A stretch of DNA of 25,116 nucleotides from Pseudomonadota bacterium (GTDB taxonomy: Bacteria; Pseudomonadota; Alphaproteobacteria; Rhizobiales; Beijerinckiaceae): NCBI GenBank assembly GCA_023386155.1, contig JAEWKH010000128.1:1-25116 (forward strand), read 5' to 3'. A program made the translations under genes and the position numbers. The notes under the pieces were generated by a model. That model made no database searches, was not told the origin of the DNA, and was given only the letters and a program-made list of their open reading frames with translations. This document shows positions 1 through 5,848 of this stretch, in pieces. The stretch's first letter is position 1; every line of letters starts with the position of its first letter.

Positions 1-1005
1 AAGCGATAACAACCACGGTGTGAGAGCATGGTGCCGACGGTGTACCTCTCCCTCCATGACGGGATGCGCGGGCCGTCTCCACACAGTCTCGACCGCAATG
101 GCCAGAAGTCCAATTCCCAAGGCGTAAGCGACCAGCCTGCCGCCCTCGATCGAAAACCCAAGGGTGCGCACGAGTTCGACGGTGGCCCAGCCGATCGCGA
201 ACCAGCCAACGAAAAGCATCATGCGGCGGTACCAGAACCGCGCCATCTCATTGGTCATGGGCATGACGCGAACGGTCTCGGGATCATGGTTTCCTACCGG
301 ATGCGGCGAAAGCAGGATCCGGCCGGCCAGGAGCGCAAAACGCAGCAGGAGCGCCGCGAACAGATAGGCGAGCACGATCCGCCTCAGCAGGGGCGGCCAC
401 TCGAAGACGAGGAACGCGCCGATGCTGCCCAAGGCGAAGATCGCCACATGGGCCAGGCCGAACACAAGCCGCATGCCAGTCATCTGGACGCGCTGCCTCA
501 CTGTGGATGCCGGGCGGGAAATGGCGCGACGGCGTGCGGATGCCGTGGCCCTCCTGAAGATCCACTCGGCTCCCGCGCCGAGACCGAGGAAGCCGAGCAC
601 AAGGATCGCGACATCGACGAAGGATCGGCTCTGAAGCTCCTGCGACAGGAGGCCGGCAGCCCGGCGAGCCTCACCGGGCAGACTGGGGATCGCGGCCGCC
701 AAAGCGGTCAGATGCGCCCTGAGCATCTCGACCCGCATCGCGAGCATCTCGGAGTTCACAGAATGCGTCTGTTGGGGTGTCCCCGCATCCGTGGACGATG
801 CCGCCTGTCTCTGCTGAGCGACCCATGCCCGGATGGCAGGATCGTCCAGGAGTTTCAGAAGCTCCTGCACCTGCGGCGGCGGAGTGGCCGGAGCCGCAGC
901 GGTCTGGGCGCGGGCAGGAGCGATGCCGGCGAGGATCAGGAACAGCAGCCCGCACAAGGCGCCGAGTAGAACTGGAATCGTTTCGCCCTCGGATCTTTCG
1001 TTCAC
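1..1005 (-). CDS. Putative MscS-family mechanosensitive channel, N-terminal part (cut by left edge)
   Basis: This minus-strand frame is open from a GTG at 1005 to the window edge, giving 335 codons without a stop; an in-frame TAA lies seven codons upstream of the GTG, and no ATG lies between them. The protein begins with a hydrophobic signal sequence ending in PARAQ, followed by a Pro/Ala-rich periplasmic stretch. From about residue 130 it has repeated long hydrophobic segments (VAILVLGFLGLGAGAEW; VFGLAHVAIFALGSIGAFLVF; IVLAYLFAALLLRFALLAG; MMLFVGWFAIGWATVEL; VAYALGIGLLAIAVETVW). This layout is typical of the periplasmic plus multi-helix N-terminal half of large MscS-like channels of alphaproteobacteria. 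The conserved MscS beta domain would lie beyond the edge and cannot be checked. The opposite strand is also open here, but its product is hydrophilic and Arg/Gly/His-rich, as expected of the complement of a membrane gene. It lies 21 bases after the DUF2092-like gene, so the two are probably co-transcribed. Confidence 0.72.
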   Translation of the reverse strand, partial: MNERSEGETIPVLLGALCGLLFLILAGIAPARAQTAAAPATPPPQVQELLKLLDDPAIRAWVAQQRQAASSTDAGTPQQTHSVNSEMLAMRVEMLRAHLTALAAAIPSLPGEARRAAGLLSQELQSRSFVDVAILVLGFLGLGAGAEWIFRRATASARRRAISRPASTVRQRVQMTGMRLVFGLAHVAIFALGSIGAFLVFEWPPLLRRIVLAYLFAALLLRFALLAGRILLSPHPVGNHDPETVRVMPMTNEMARFWYRRMMLFVGWFAIGWATVELVRTLGFSIEGGRLVAYALGIGLLAIAVETVWRRPAHPVMEGEVHRRHHALTPWLLSL

Positions 1006-1026
1006 GAACCGCTCCGCTCTGGCTGT

Positions 1027-1533
1027 TTACGGACATCGATAGACGATTTGGCCGTAGGAGTTAACTACCTGCTCACAGCCCGGGGCCGCGTAATAATGGG
1101 TTCCGGCAGCCCCGGCTCCCGTGGCCGCTCCATCGGCAGCAGCCCGACGGGTGGTCCGGCGGGCCACGCCGGCATACCTCATGGGGGTCGCCGGGAGGAG
1201 TGCGATTACGACGCCGGTGGCCCCTTCCGGCGGCTTGAATGCAAAGGGATCCGGTGCCGGGCTGATGCCCGTCTTCCAATCTCGAAGCCGCTGGGTGTAC
1301 TGGGGAGCGGCACCGACCGCCTTGCTCGTGATGACGTATTTGCGCGGCACCGACCGGTCTCCGACGTCGGCCCAGATCTGCCAGTCGGTGTCGAGGTTGC
1401 GGAAGGCGAGATGCTCGCACTCGACGACACCACGGCCAATATGCCTGGCTTCCAACACCCCTGCCATCAGTTCCTCATAGGGCTTGGACAGGAGGAGATC
1501 CGCGCCTGGACGCGAACGGATCCCTCGCTTCAT
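1027..1533 (-). CDS. Short DUF2092-like protein (C-terminal half of the domain only)
   Basis: This 168-residue protein starts at ATG 1533 behind a strong Shine-Dalgarno (AGGAGG, 7 bases from the ATG); the frame is open further upstream, but that part has no family resemblance. The segment around VECEHLAFRNLDTDWQIW, PRKYVITSKAV, PQYTQRLRDW and FAFKPPEGA resembles the C-terminal half of DUF2092, a predicted periplasmic lipoprotein-carrier-like domain, where the pattern is usually CDHYAFR..DWQVW..PRKLVI..PQY..FTFTPP. The usual signal peptide and N-terminal half of that family (total about 250 residues) are missing, so the gene may be 5'-truncated and given a new start, or it may be a real short form. 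The tail adds an Ala/Gly-rich linker and a Cys-containing end (CEQVVNSYGQIVYRCP) outside the DUF2092 core. It sits just upstream of the mechanosensitive channel gene on the same strand. Its function is unknown. Confidence 0.6.
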   Translation of the reverse strand: MKRGIRSRPGADLLLSKPYEELMAGVLEARHIGRGVVECEHLAFRNLDTDWQIWADVGDRSVPRKYVITSKAVGAAPQYTQRLRDWKTGISPAPDPFAFKPPEGATGVVIALLPATPMRYAGVARRTTRRAAADGAATGAGAAGTHYYAAPGCEQVVNSYGQIVYRCP

Positions 1534-1688
1534 CGCGTGACCCTCCTTCGACTTTCCCCCGGCAGGGCCTAGGGAGCATTCGAGCTGCGCCTTGCGGGGT
1601 CGACAGCCGGTCGAGTCACTGTAGGCGGGCCGAAACGCCGTGCTTGACCGGGAGGGACAATCTCTTGACAGTTTTGGCCTTGCTCGCC

Positions 1689-2792
1689 TCAGCCCGTATG
1701 GTCTTCGCCACGCCAGGCGGTAGGAGTCTGTCCCGACCAACGCCGGAAGGCGCGGGTGAAGGCGCTCGCCTCGGAATAGCCGAGGGCCGCTGCGATTTGT
1801 CCGAGCGGGACCTCCGTGTCTTCCAGCAACTGACGGGCAATCTCGAACCGGATCTCGTTGGTAATCGCCCGGTAGCCCATGCCACTGCCCTTGAGACGCC
1901 GGCTCAGGGTGCGGCGGTGCATCGCCAGCAGGTCGGCGATGTCGTTCGCCGAGCAGCGGTGCCTCGTCAGCCGTGTGCGCAGCAGCCGCCGGATATCATC
2001 CGAAAAGGCGGATCCCTGAATGCCCTTCATCTGCCTGATCCGCTCCTCCAGCATCTCCCGCATCATGGGGTCGGCCCCCTCAATCCGGAGATTCAGGTCA
2101 CGGGCCGGGAAGACGATGGCGGCCGCCTCCTGGTTGAACCGGACAGGAGCCCTGAAATGGCGCCTATAGGGCTCCTGATCCATGGGCGCGGCTCGTGGCA
2201 GGAGCACTTCGGTCGGGTTCCAGTCGGCCCCGCAGAGGGCCCGCAGGGCATTGGCGGCCACCGCGAGGGATCCGTCCGAGATCTGATCCGCGCTCCTGGC
2301 CTCGGGCTGGTAGACCGAGAAGGTGAACAGCGCCATGTCGTCGCTGATCGTGAGCGACGGAACAGCTCCCCGGTTTTGAATGCTCAGGTTGGAGACGAGC
2401 GCCCGCATGGCGTCCCCCACCGTCTCCGAATGCTGCATCAGGCGCCCGACCATGCCCAGCGACAGGATCGTTCCGCGCTTGCCGACGAGAAGGCCGAAAT
2501 GGGGACAATTCGTACGGGCCACGCACAGAGTGAGCAGCCGGCCCAGGTCTGCATGCGGGATCACATTCACCCCATCGTCGAACAGATGCGGATCGAGCCC
2601 CGCCTCCCGGATGATCGGGTCGGGATCGATCCCGAAATCGCGCAGGACCGGCGCGATCTCCTTGGCGACCCCGAGGTGGATGTAGCCCGGCGGAAGCGTC
2701 CGCCCGGATCCTACTAAAACCGTCTTCTCCGCTGGAGTTCGCCCTGGGCTTTTACGCGGATCCTTGAATGCCGGACCACTCCCGTGAATCAT
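1689..2792 (-). CDS. AraC-family transcriptional regulator with N-terminal ligand domain
   Basis: This 367-residue protein has an N-terminal domain of the AraC 'arabinose-binding' type (PF12625-like, about residues 40-220; ANCPHFGLLVG-like and SLGMVGRLM segments are typical). It ends in an AraC double helix-turn-helix: first helix pair near SANDIADLLAMHRRTLSRRLK, second near VPLGQIAAALGYSEASAFTRAFRRWSGQTP, where the G-Y-S/x-S-F-R/W-G-P signature is clear. The family usually binds a small organic ligand and regulates an adjacent catabolic gene; no obvious target is next to it. A GTG at 2813 and an ATG at 2798 are also in frame, but only the ATG at 2792 has a well-spaced Shine-Dalgarno (GGAGG, about 8 bases away), so I chose it. 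The ligand cannot be predicted; the Pfam label does not imply arabinose. Confidence 0.88.
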   Translation of the reverse strand: MIHGSGPAFKDPRKSPGRTPAEKTVLVGSGRTLPPGYIHLGVAKEIAPVLRDFGIDPDPIIREAGLDPHLFDDGVNVIPHADLGRLLTLCVARTNCPHFGLLVGKRGTILSLGMVGRLMQHSETVGDAMRALVSNLSIQNRGAVPSLTISDDMALFTFSVYQPEARSADQISDGSLAVAANALRALCGADWNPTEVLLPRAAPMDQEPYRRHFRAPVRFNQEAAAIVFPARDLNLRIEGADPMMREMLEERIRQMKGIQGSAFSDDIRRLLRTRLTRHRCSANDIADLLAMHRRTLSRRLKGSGMGYRAITNEIRFEIARQLLEDTEVPLGQIAAALGYSEASAFTRAFRRWSGQTPTAWRGEDHTG

Positions 2793-3396
2793 CGCCATCG
2801 CCCCTCCGCACACCTGCGAACATTGTAACAGGGCTTGGCATCAGACCCACCGCAACGCCACTGCCCTGACTAGGGATCACACTAACATAGGATAATTGAC
2901 GATTGGGGCCAAAACACGAAAATACCCCAGTCTTTTCCTGATCGCTGTCCCATACGGTCAAGGGCTTGTCCTGGAGCGCCAAGCCGGTTGATCCGATGTT
3001 TTCTCTCCGAATGGGAGCATCGTTCTTTGCAGGAGACCGGGTCCACTTCGCCGAAAAGTGCTCCAGCGCAACCGGAACTTCCACTTGCAACCGAACTCAC
3101 TTCTGGTGAGACCATCCAATTTCGAACCCTCATCAGAATATTTCTTGATGAGCTGCGAAACAAAACCTGTTCAGGCGGCCCAATTCGGCCTTATCCTCAA
3201 GCAGCCTCTTGTAAAAAGACAATTGACCCCTATATCTCCATTATCGACTTTGGCCGGATAATCAGGCTGTTTCGCTGTTGGCTCTGCCAGGCGCACGTTC
3301 AGACGCTCTTTCCAAACATCGACGAGCCGGGTTGAGGTAGCGCTTTTGCGTGCCTTGGCCCATGCGCATCTGAATCAACCGCGAAAGGTTATCCCC
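2793..3396. other. Non-coding interval between araC-type gene and csp
   Basis: About 600 bases lie between the divergent AraC-type regulator and csp. I see no convincing gene: open frames here are short, without family resemblance or ribosome-binding sites. The interval is AT-richer than the surrounding genes, especially around 3090-3260, and carries one copy of a dispersed intergenic repeat (see 3017-3063). The csp promoter and 5' leader should lie in the right-hand half, but I cannot pick a clear -35/-10 pair. Confidence 0.6.
3017..3063. repeat. Dispersed intergenic repeat, copy A
   Basis: This copy shares the order GCAT..TTCTTTG..GG(A)TCCACTTCGCC.AAA.GTGCTC with the copy at 5550-5594. The core GTCCACTTCGCCGAAAAGTG contains the CCACTT / AAAGTGG words found in the other palindromic repeats of this window. 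It looks like a non-autonomous intergenic repeat family; its function is unknown. Confidence 0.6.
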
Positions 3397-3606
3397 ATGA
3401 TCACGGGTACTGTGAAATTCTACAATGAAATAAAGGGCTTCGGCTTCATCCAACCGGACGACGGCTCCAAGGACGTGTTCGTCCACGCCACTGCTCTCGA
3501 GCGCGCCGGTCTGCGCAACCTCGTCGAGGGCCAGAAAGTGTCCTTCGACACCGCCGAGGATCGCCGCAGCGGCAAGGTTGCCGTCAACAACCTCCAGAAT
3601 GCCTAA
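3397..3606 (+). CDS. Cold-shock protein (CspA family)
   Basis: This 69-residue single cold-shock domain protein binds single-stranded RNA/DNA and acts as an RNA chaperone or antiterminator in the cytoplasm. RNP1 is visible as KGFGFIQP (about residues 14-21) and RNP2 as DVFVHATAL (about residues 27-35); the start TGTVKFYN and the 69-residue size are standard for the family. I chose ATG 3397 because the family begins at M-x-G-T-V-K-F; an AAAGG sits 8 bases upstream, and a TTG 51 bases earlier would add an unrelated extension. It is followed by an intrinsic terminator and then by four small genes ending in rpsU, the type of cspA-rpsU linkage described in Sinorhizobium meliloti. Confidence 0.96.
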   Translation: MITGTVKFYNEIKGFGFIQPDDGSKDVFVHATALERAGLRNLVEGQKVSFDTAEDRRSGKVAVNNLQNA

Positions 3607-3639
3607 GGATGATCGGCGCAACCCATAAGCGCCTCTCTG

Positions 3640-3670
3640 AAGCCGCTTCCGGGTGGAGCGGCTTTTTCTT
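3640..3670 (+). terminator. Intrinsic terminator after csp
   Basis: An 8-bp perfect stem (AAGCCGCT / AGCGGCTT, 3640-3647 with 3657-3664) encloses a 9-base loop and runs directly into TTTTCTT. It lies 34 bases past the csp stop codon. Partial read-through would still feed the downstream small genes. Confidence 0.85.
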
Positions 3671-3711
3671 TGCGAGCTCCATCGTTCGATGGTCAAACAA
3701 GTGAGAAAGCG

Positions 3712-3912
3712 ATGTACACGTTTCGAAAAGCCCCTCCTGCGAAGTCGGTCATGTTCATGGTGAACTATGACGACGGTCGCACCGCCTATCTGTGGATCGA
3801 CAATCCAGCAAAGGCGAGCGACACCTGGGCTGTCGGCGTGATCGCCCAAGCCCAGCAAGAGCAGGGCTCCCTGCCGGAAGGCACCATCACCAGCATCAGG
3901 CGTGTCCGATAG
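3712..3912 (+). CDS. Small conserved-looking hypothetical protein (66 aa)
   Basis: This small soluble protein of 66 residues opens with MYTFRKAPPAKSVMFMVNYD, then TAYLWIDNPAKASDTW and an acidic/Gln stretch, and ends IRRVR. I do not recognise a named domain. It looks like a compact beta-rich protein with the DDGRTAYLWI segment as its core strand. I chose ATG 3712 because the in-frame residues upstream run through the csp terminator; the ribosome-binding site is weak (GAGAAAG). Its place between csp and a DUF6481 gene suggests a role in the cold-shock/translation cluster, but this is inference from position only. Codon use matches the neighbours. Confidence 0.65.
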   Translation: MYTFRKAPPAKSVMFMVNYDDGRTAYLWIDNPAKASDTWAVGVIAQAQQEQGSLPEGTITSIRRVR

Positions 3913-3949
3913 CGGTCGCCAGTTCGCTGATGGAAATGAATTGAGATCA

Positions 3950-4306
3950 ATGAGTGAAATGAAGCAGAACGATTTTAGCGAACGTCTGAGTGCCGCCAGA
4001 GACGCAAAGCAGGCCATGGCAGCCAAGTTCCGCCAGCGGCCCGGCTCTGATGACCCGGCGGTTGCAGAACGGCGGGCAGCCCGAGCAGCCGTGAGCGCCG
4101 CGCGGGATGCTCGCATGGCCGAGCGGGACGCACAGCGCGTGGTCGAGCATGCTCGCCTTGCCGCGGAGCGTGAGGCGCTTGCGGCGGACCAAGCCGAGCA
4201 GGAAGCGCGCGCAGCCGCTGAGAAGGTCGCGAACGATGTCCGGCTGGAGGCCGAGCGCAAGGCGGCTCGCGATGCCCGCTACGCGGCCCGCAAGGCACGG
4301 AAGTAG
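3950..4306 (+). CDS. DUF6481 family protein (charged alpha-helical)
   Basis: This 118-residue protein is very rich in Ala, Arg and Glu and should form one long helix or coiled coil. The N-terminal signature NDFSERLSAARDAKQAM..KF, followed by DDPAVAERRAARAAVSAARDAR, is what I recognise as DUF6481, a family known mainly from alphaproteobacteria; its function is not known to me. I chose ATG 3950 because the family starts a few residues before the DF-x-ERL motif; a GTG at 3902, overlapping the previous gene, is possible. The Lys/Arg-rich end (ARDARYAARKARK) suggests nucleic-acid contact, which is inference. It lies in the csp-to-rpsU gene string. Confidence 0.8.
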   Translation: MSEMKQNDFSERLSAARDAKQAMAAKFRQRPGSDDPAVAERRAARAAVSAARDARMAERDAQRVVEHARLAAEREALAADQAEQEARAAAEKVANDVRLEAERKAARDARYAARKARK

Positions 4307-4371
4307 CGGTTCCTATCGATTCGCATCCTGATGGTCGAGAGCAACGCACTCATGAAAAGGGAGATTGACGG

Positions 4372-4566
4372 ATGGCACACAAGTTCAAGGTCCGACAACT
4401 GGTCCGCCTGAAGCAGCCCGGATTTTCGGATGCTCAGACGACCTCCGCCGGTGTCTACGAAGTCGTGCGGCTGATGCCGGCCGACCAGACCGGCGAGCTG
4501 TCGTACCGGATCAAGGCAGGGTCGATCGAAAGAGCCGTCCGCGAGAGCGAAATTCGCAGCACGTAG
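4372..4566 (+). CDS. Small conserved-looking hypothetical protein (64 aa)
   Basis: This 64-residue soluble protein has the central text VYEVVRLMPADQTGELSYRIK and ends with ERAVRESEIR. Its pattern (FKVRQLVRL..PGF..) suggests a small SH3-like barrel that reads like the many short alphaproteobacterial proteins with a 'VYEV.RLMP...GE..YRIK' core; I cannot name a domain. AAGGGAG lies about 8 bases before the ATG. It sits between the DUF6481 gene and rpsU in the same orientation, with 65 bases upstream and 78 bases to the rpsU start, so co-transcription is likely. The role is unknown. Confidence 0.75.
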   Translation: MAHKFKVRQLVRLKQPGFSDAQTTSAGVYEVVRLMPADQTGELSYRIKAGSIERAVRESEIRST

Positions 4567-4644
4567 TTCTTCCGGAACGTGTCTCCTATCGTCCAGCTGT
4601 CGCATGCCGCCGCAGCCGAACACAACAAGCAGAAAGGATATCCA

Positions 4645-4947
4645 TTGCAGGTCTTAGTCCGTGAAAACAATGTCGACCAGGCACTCAGAGTGCTTAAGAA
4701 GAAGATGCAGCGCGAAGGGATCTTTCGCGAGATGAAAGCACGGCGCTCCTATGAGAAGCCTTCCGAGCGCAAGACACGTGAGAAAGCGGAAGCTGTGCGG
4801 CGCAGCCGTAAACTCGCGCGTAAGCAGGCCATCCGGGAAGGGCTGATCGCTGCTCCCAAGCCCAAGCCGCGTTTTGCCGGGCCGCGACGCCCCGCGCTTG
4901 CTGCCAGCACCGGATCCCCTGTTCAAACGGCCGAGTCAAAGGCCTGA
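4645..4947 (+). CDS. rpsU: 30S ribosomal protein S21
   Basis: This 100-residue protein matches bS21: it opens as QVLVRENNVDQALRVLKKKMQREGIFREMKARRSYEKPSERK, with the conserved VxVRENN..ALR.LKRK..REG...E...R..YEKPS..R core. The Lys/Arg/Pro-rich C-terminal extension beyond about residue 70 is usual in alphaproteobacterial S21. S21 joins the small subunit near the 3' end of 16S rRNA and helps initiation. The family start corresponds to a TTG at 4645 with AAAGGA 6 bases upstream; an ATG-type start further up would add 22 residues absent from the family. It closes the cold-shock cluster, and the rare TTG start may limit its translation. Confidence 0.93.
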   Translation: MQVLVRENNVDQALRVLKKKMQREGIFREMKARRSYEKPSERKTREKAEAVRRSRKLARKQAIREGLIAAPKPKPRFAGPRRPALAASTGSPVQTAESKA

Positions 4948-4953
4948 AGAATC

Positions 4954-4995
4954 GGGCCCTAAAGTGGAGACCCACTTTCGGGCCCAAGGCTTTTC
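4954..4995 (+). terminator. Palindromic hairpin / probable terminator after rpsU
   Basis: GGGCCC-t-AAAGTGG (4954-4967) pairs with CCACTTT-c-GGGCCC (4972-4985) around a 4-base loop, giving a very stable 13-bp stem with one mismatch, followed by a short TTTTCTT tract a few bases later. The AAAGTGG/CCACTTT core is the same word that builds the intergenic repeats elsewhere in the window. It is therefore probably a repeat-family palindrome serving as the rpsU terminator. Confidence 0.7.
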
Positions 4996-5037
4996 TTGCG
5001 AATGAGGGCCTCTCAGTCATCGGGCCGAACCTGGAAG

Positions 5038-5181
5038 TTAGCCAATCATCTCGATGATGTGACGGAGTTCCTCTCGCGAGAGGCCAGACGCTTGTGGTTT
5101 GCCAGCTGCCTTGATCTGTCGGGTGTCCTTCGACGCCTGCGGTTTTTGCTTCGGGAGCTGGGTTTGCGTGAGAGTAGACAT
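5038..5181 (-). CDS. Probable small protein (47 aa), unrecognised
   Basis: Reading the minus strand from ATG 5181 gives 47 residues: a Gln/Lys/Thr/Pro-rich, probably disordered N-terminus (MSTLTQTQLPKQKPQ), then GKPQASGLSREELRHIIEMIG, which would form a short amphipathic helix ending exactly at the stop. The GLS-x-EEL-R-x-I-x-x-x-I-G ending looks like a real protein terminus rather than random text, and resembles short disordered proteins I associate with Methylobacterium-like genomes. The ribosome-binding site is weak (CAGG, about 8 bases away). It lies alone in a repeat-rich interval, convergent with rpsU. The function is unknown and the gene call is moderate. Confidence 0.5.
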   Translation of the reverse strand: MSTLTQTQLPKQKPQASKDTRQIKAAGKPQASGLSREELRHIIEMIG

Positions 5182-5549
5182 GATTTACCTGTCGCTGCAT
5201 CGGATCGAGTTCCGAGCAGTCTTTCGTGTGTGAGGTTGTCGGATGCAAAGCAACGACGTGAAAGCCCGCCAAGCGGACTGGAGATAGCAATCGATTGGAA
5301 CGGAAAGCGGGCTCGGCGCTCGATCACGAGCAAGGGAGAGCAGGCCGAACACGTCGGTTGACAGATACAATATGGAGAATATCGAAGTCTTTTACAAGCC
5401 TAAACTTATCGCAAGGCCAACAAACTTTGAGATATTCTGCCTTGTATCAGCTGCAAGTACATAAATGCTTCGCCTTTTGGACCCACAATCAGACCGGCCT
5501 GATACGGATCGGGCAGTAGCTGCGAGACAGCTCTCTTCCCTTTTGAGCC

Positions 5550-5594
5550 GCATTCTTTGACGGCGAATCGGATCCACTTCGCCAAAACGTGCTC
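5550..5594. repeat. Dispersed intergenic repeat, copy B
   Basis: This copy matches 3017-3063 with few differences: GCAT-TTCTTTG, a variable stretch, then GGATCCACTTCGCCAAAACGTGCTC. The conserved part is the 24-25 base right end. The two copies are 2.5 kb apart, both outside genes. Confidence 0.6.
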
Positions 5595-5640
5595 GAAGTT
5601 TGCATAAACTGCCCTTTTCGTGCCGCTAGCGCATTGGACG

Positions 5641-5696
5641 GAAAAGTGGATCCGGTTTTTCCGGTCCATCCGATGCGCCAGCCAAGAGAAGAAGCA
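5641..5696. repeat. Direct repeat unit 1 (GAAAAGTGGAtCCGGTTT...)
   Basis: A 56-base unit opens GAAAAGTGGATCCGG and ends GATGCGCCAGCCaAGAGAaGAAGCA. It recurs at 5778-5832 with scattered substitutions in the middle and three or so changes in the last 26 bases. The opening AAAAGTGGATCCGGTTTTTC is itself an imperfect palindrome centred on GGATCC. Confidence 0.7.
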
Positions 5697-5740
5697 TCGG
5701 ATAAATCCCAAAAGTGCAAGTCCACTTTTGGGTCCGATGC
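5694..5740. repeat. Palindromic repeat GCATCGGA...CCCAAAAGTG/CACTTTTGGG...TCCGATGC
   Basis: The arms are GCATCGGA (5694-5701) and CCCAAAAGTG (5707-5716), mirrored by CACTTTTGGG (5723-5732) and TCCGATGC (5733-5740), with five extra bases in the left arm. It is the same design as the palindrome at 17610-17653 and would form a long stable hairpin on either strand. Confidence 0.75.
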
Positions 5741-5744
5741 TTTA

Positions 5745-5814
5745 GCGCATCGTGCGGACCCGAAGGGCCACGTCAGTGAAAAGTGGACCCGGTTTCTCGC
5801 ACTCAACGATGCGC
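5745..5814. repeat. Inverted repeat with GCGCATCGT ends
   Basis: GCGCATCGT (5745-5753) is mirrored by ACGATGCGC (5806-5814). Between them lies a second AAAAGTGGACCCGG core. The same GCGCATCGT word starts the hairpin at 17560, so both belong to one repeat family. It lies 34 bases past the iclR stop codon and could end that transcript. Confidence 0.65.
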
Positions 5815-5832
5815 CAGCCCAGAGACGAAGCA
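5778..5832. repeat. Direct repeat unit 2 (GAAAAGTGGAcCCGGTTT...)
   Basis: This is the second copy of the 5641-5696 unit, 137 bases downstream. It ends GATGCGCCAGCCcAGAGAcGAAGCA. Together with the intervening palindrome it suggests nested or repeated insertion of short repeat elements at one site. Confidence 0.7.
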
Positions 5833-5848
5833 CCTCACGTCCGTTGCT

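Larger units (their letters stand above)
5182..5848. other. Repeat-rich non-coding interval
   Basis: No convincing gene is seen in this 667-base interval. Its right-hand two thirds (5550-5832) is a mosaic of dispersed palindromic repeats listed separately. The left third contains only short frames without family resemblance and holds the promoter region of the 47-aa gene. Confidence 0.6.

Noticed and set aside
28..969. Long plus-strand open frame (313 codons) opposite the channel gene
   Set aside because: It is codon-for-codon antisense to the membrane protein frame; the product is Gly/Arg/His/Gln-rich without domains, as expected of a shadow in high-GC DNA, whereas the minus strand gives a signal peptide and clear membrane helices.
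1644..2717. Plus-strand open frame of 357 codons
   Set aside because: Antisense to the AraC-type regulator, with no domain or ribosome-binding site; the regulator's helix-turn-helix is unmistakable.
3223..3260. TTGACC near 3223 as a possible csp -35 box
   Set aside because: No -10-like sequence at 16-18 bases downstream, so I do not call a promoter.
4996..5361. Plus-strand frame of 121 codons after rpsU
   Set aside because: No domain and no ribosome-binding site; a more protein-like 47-residue frame lies on the opposite strand.
5550..5832. Possible CRISPR array from repeated units
   Set aside because: Only two copies of the long direct repeat, unequal spacing, no spacer regularity and no cas genes; palindromic intergenic repeats explain it better.
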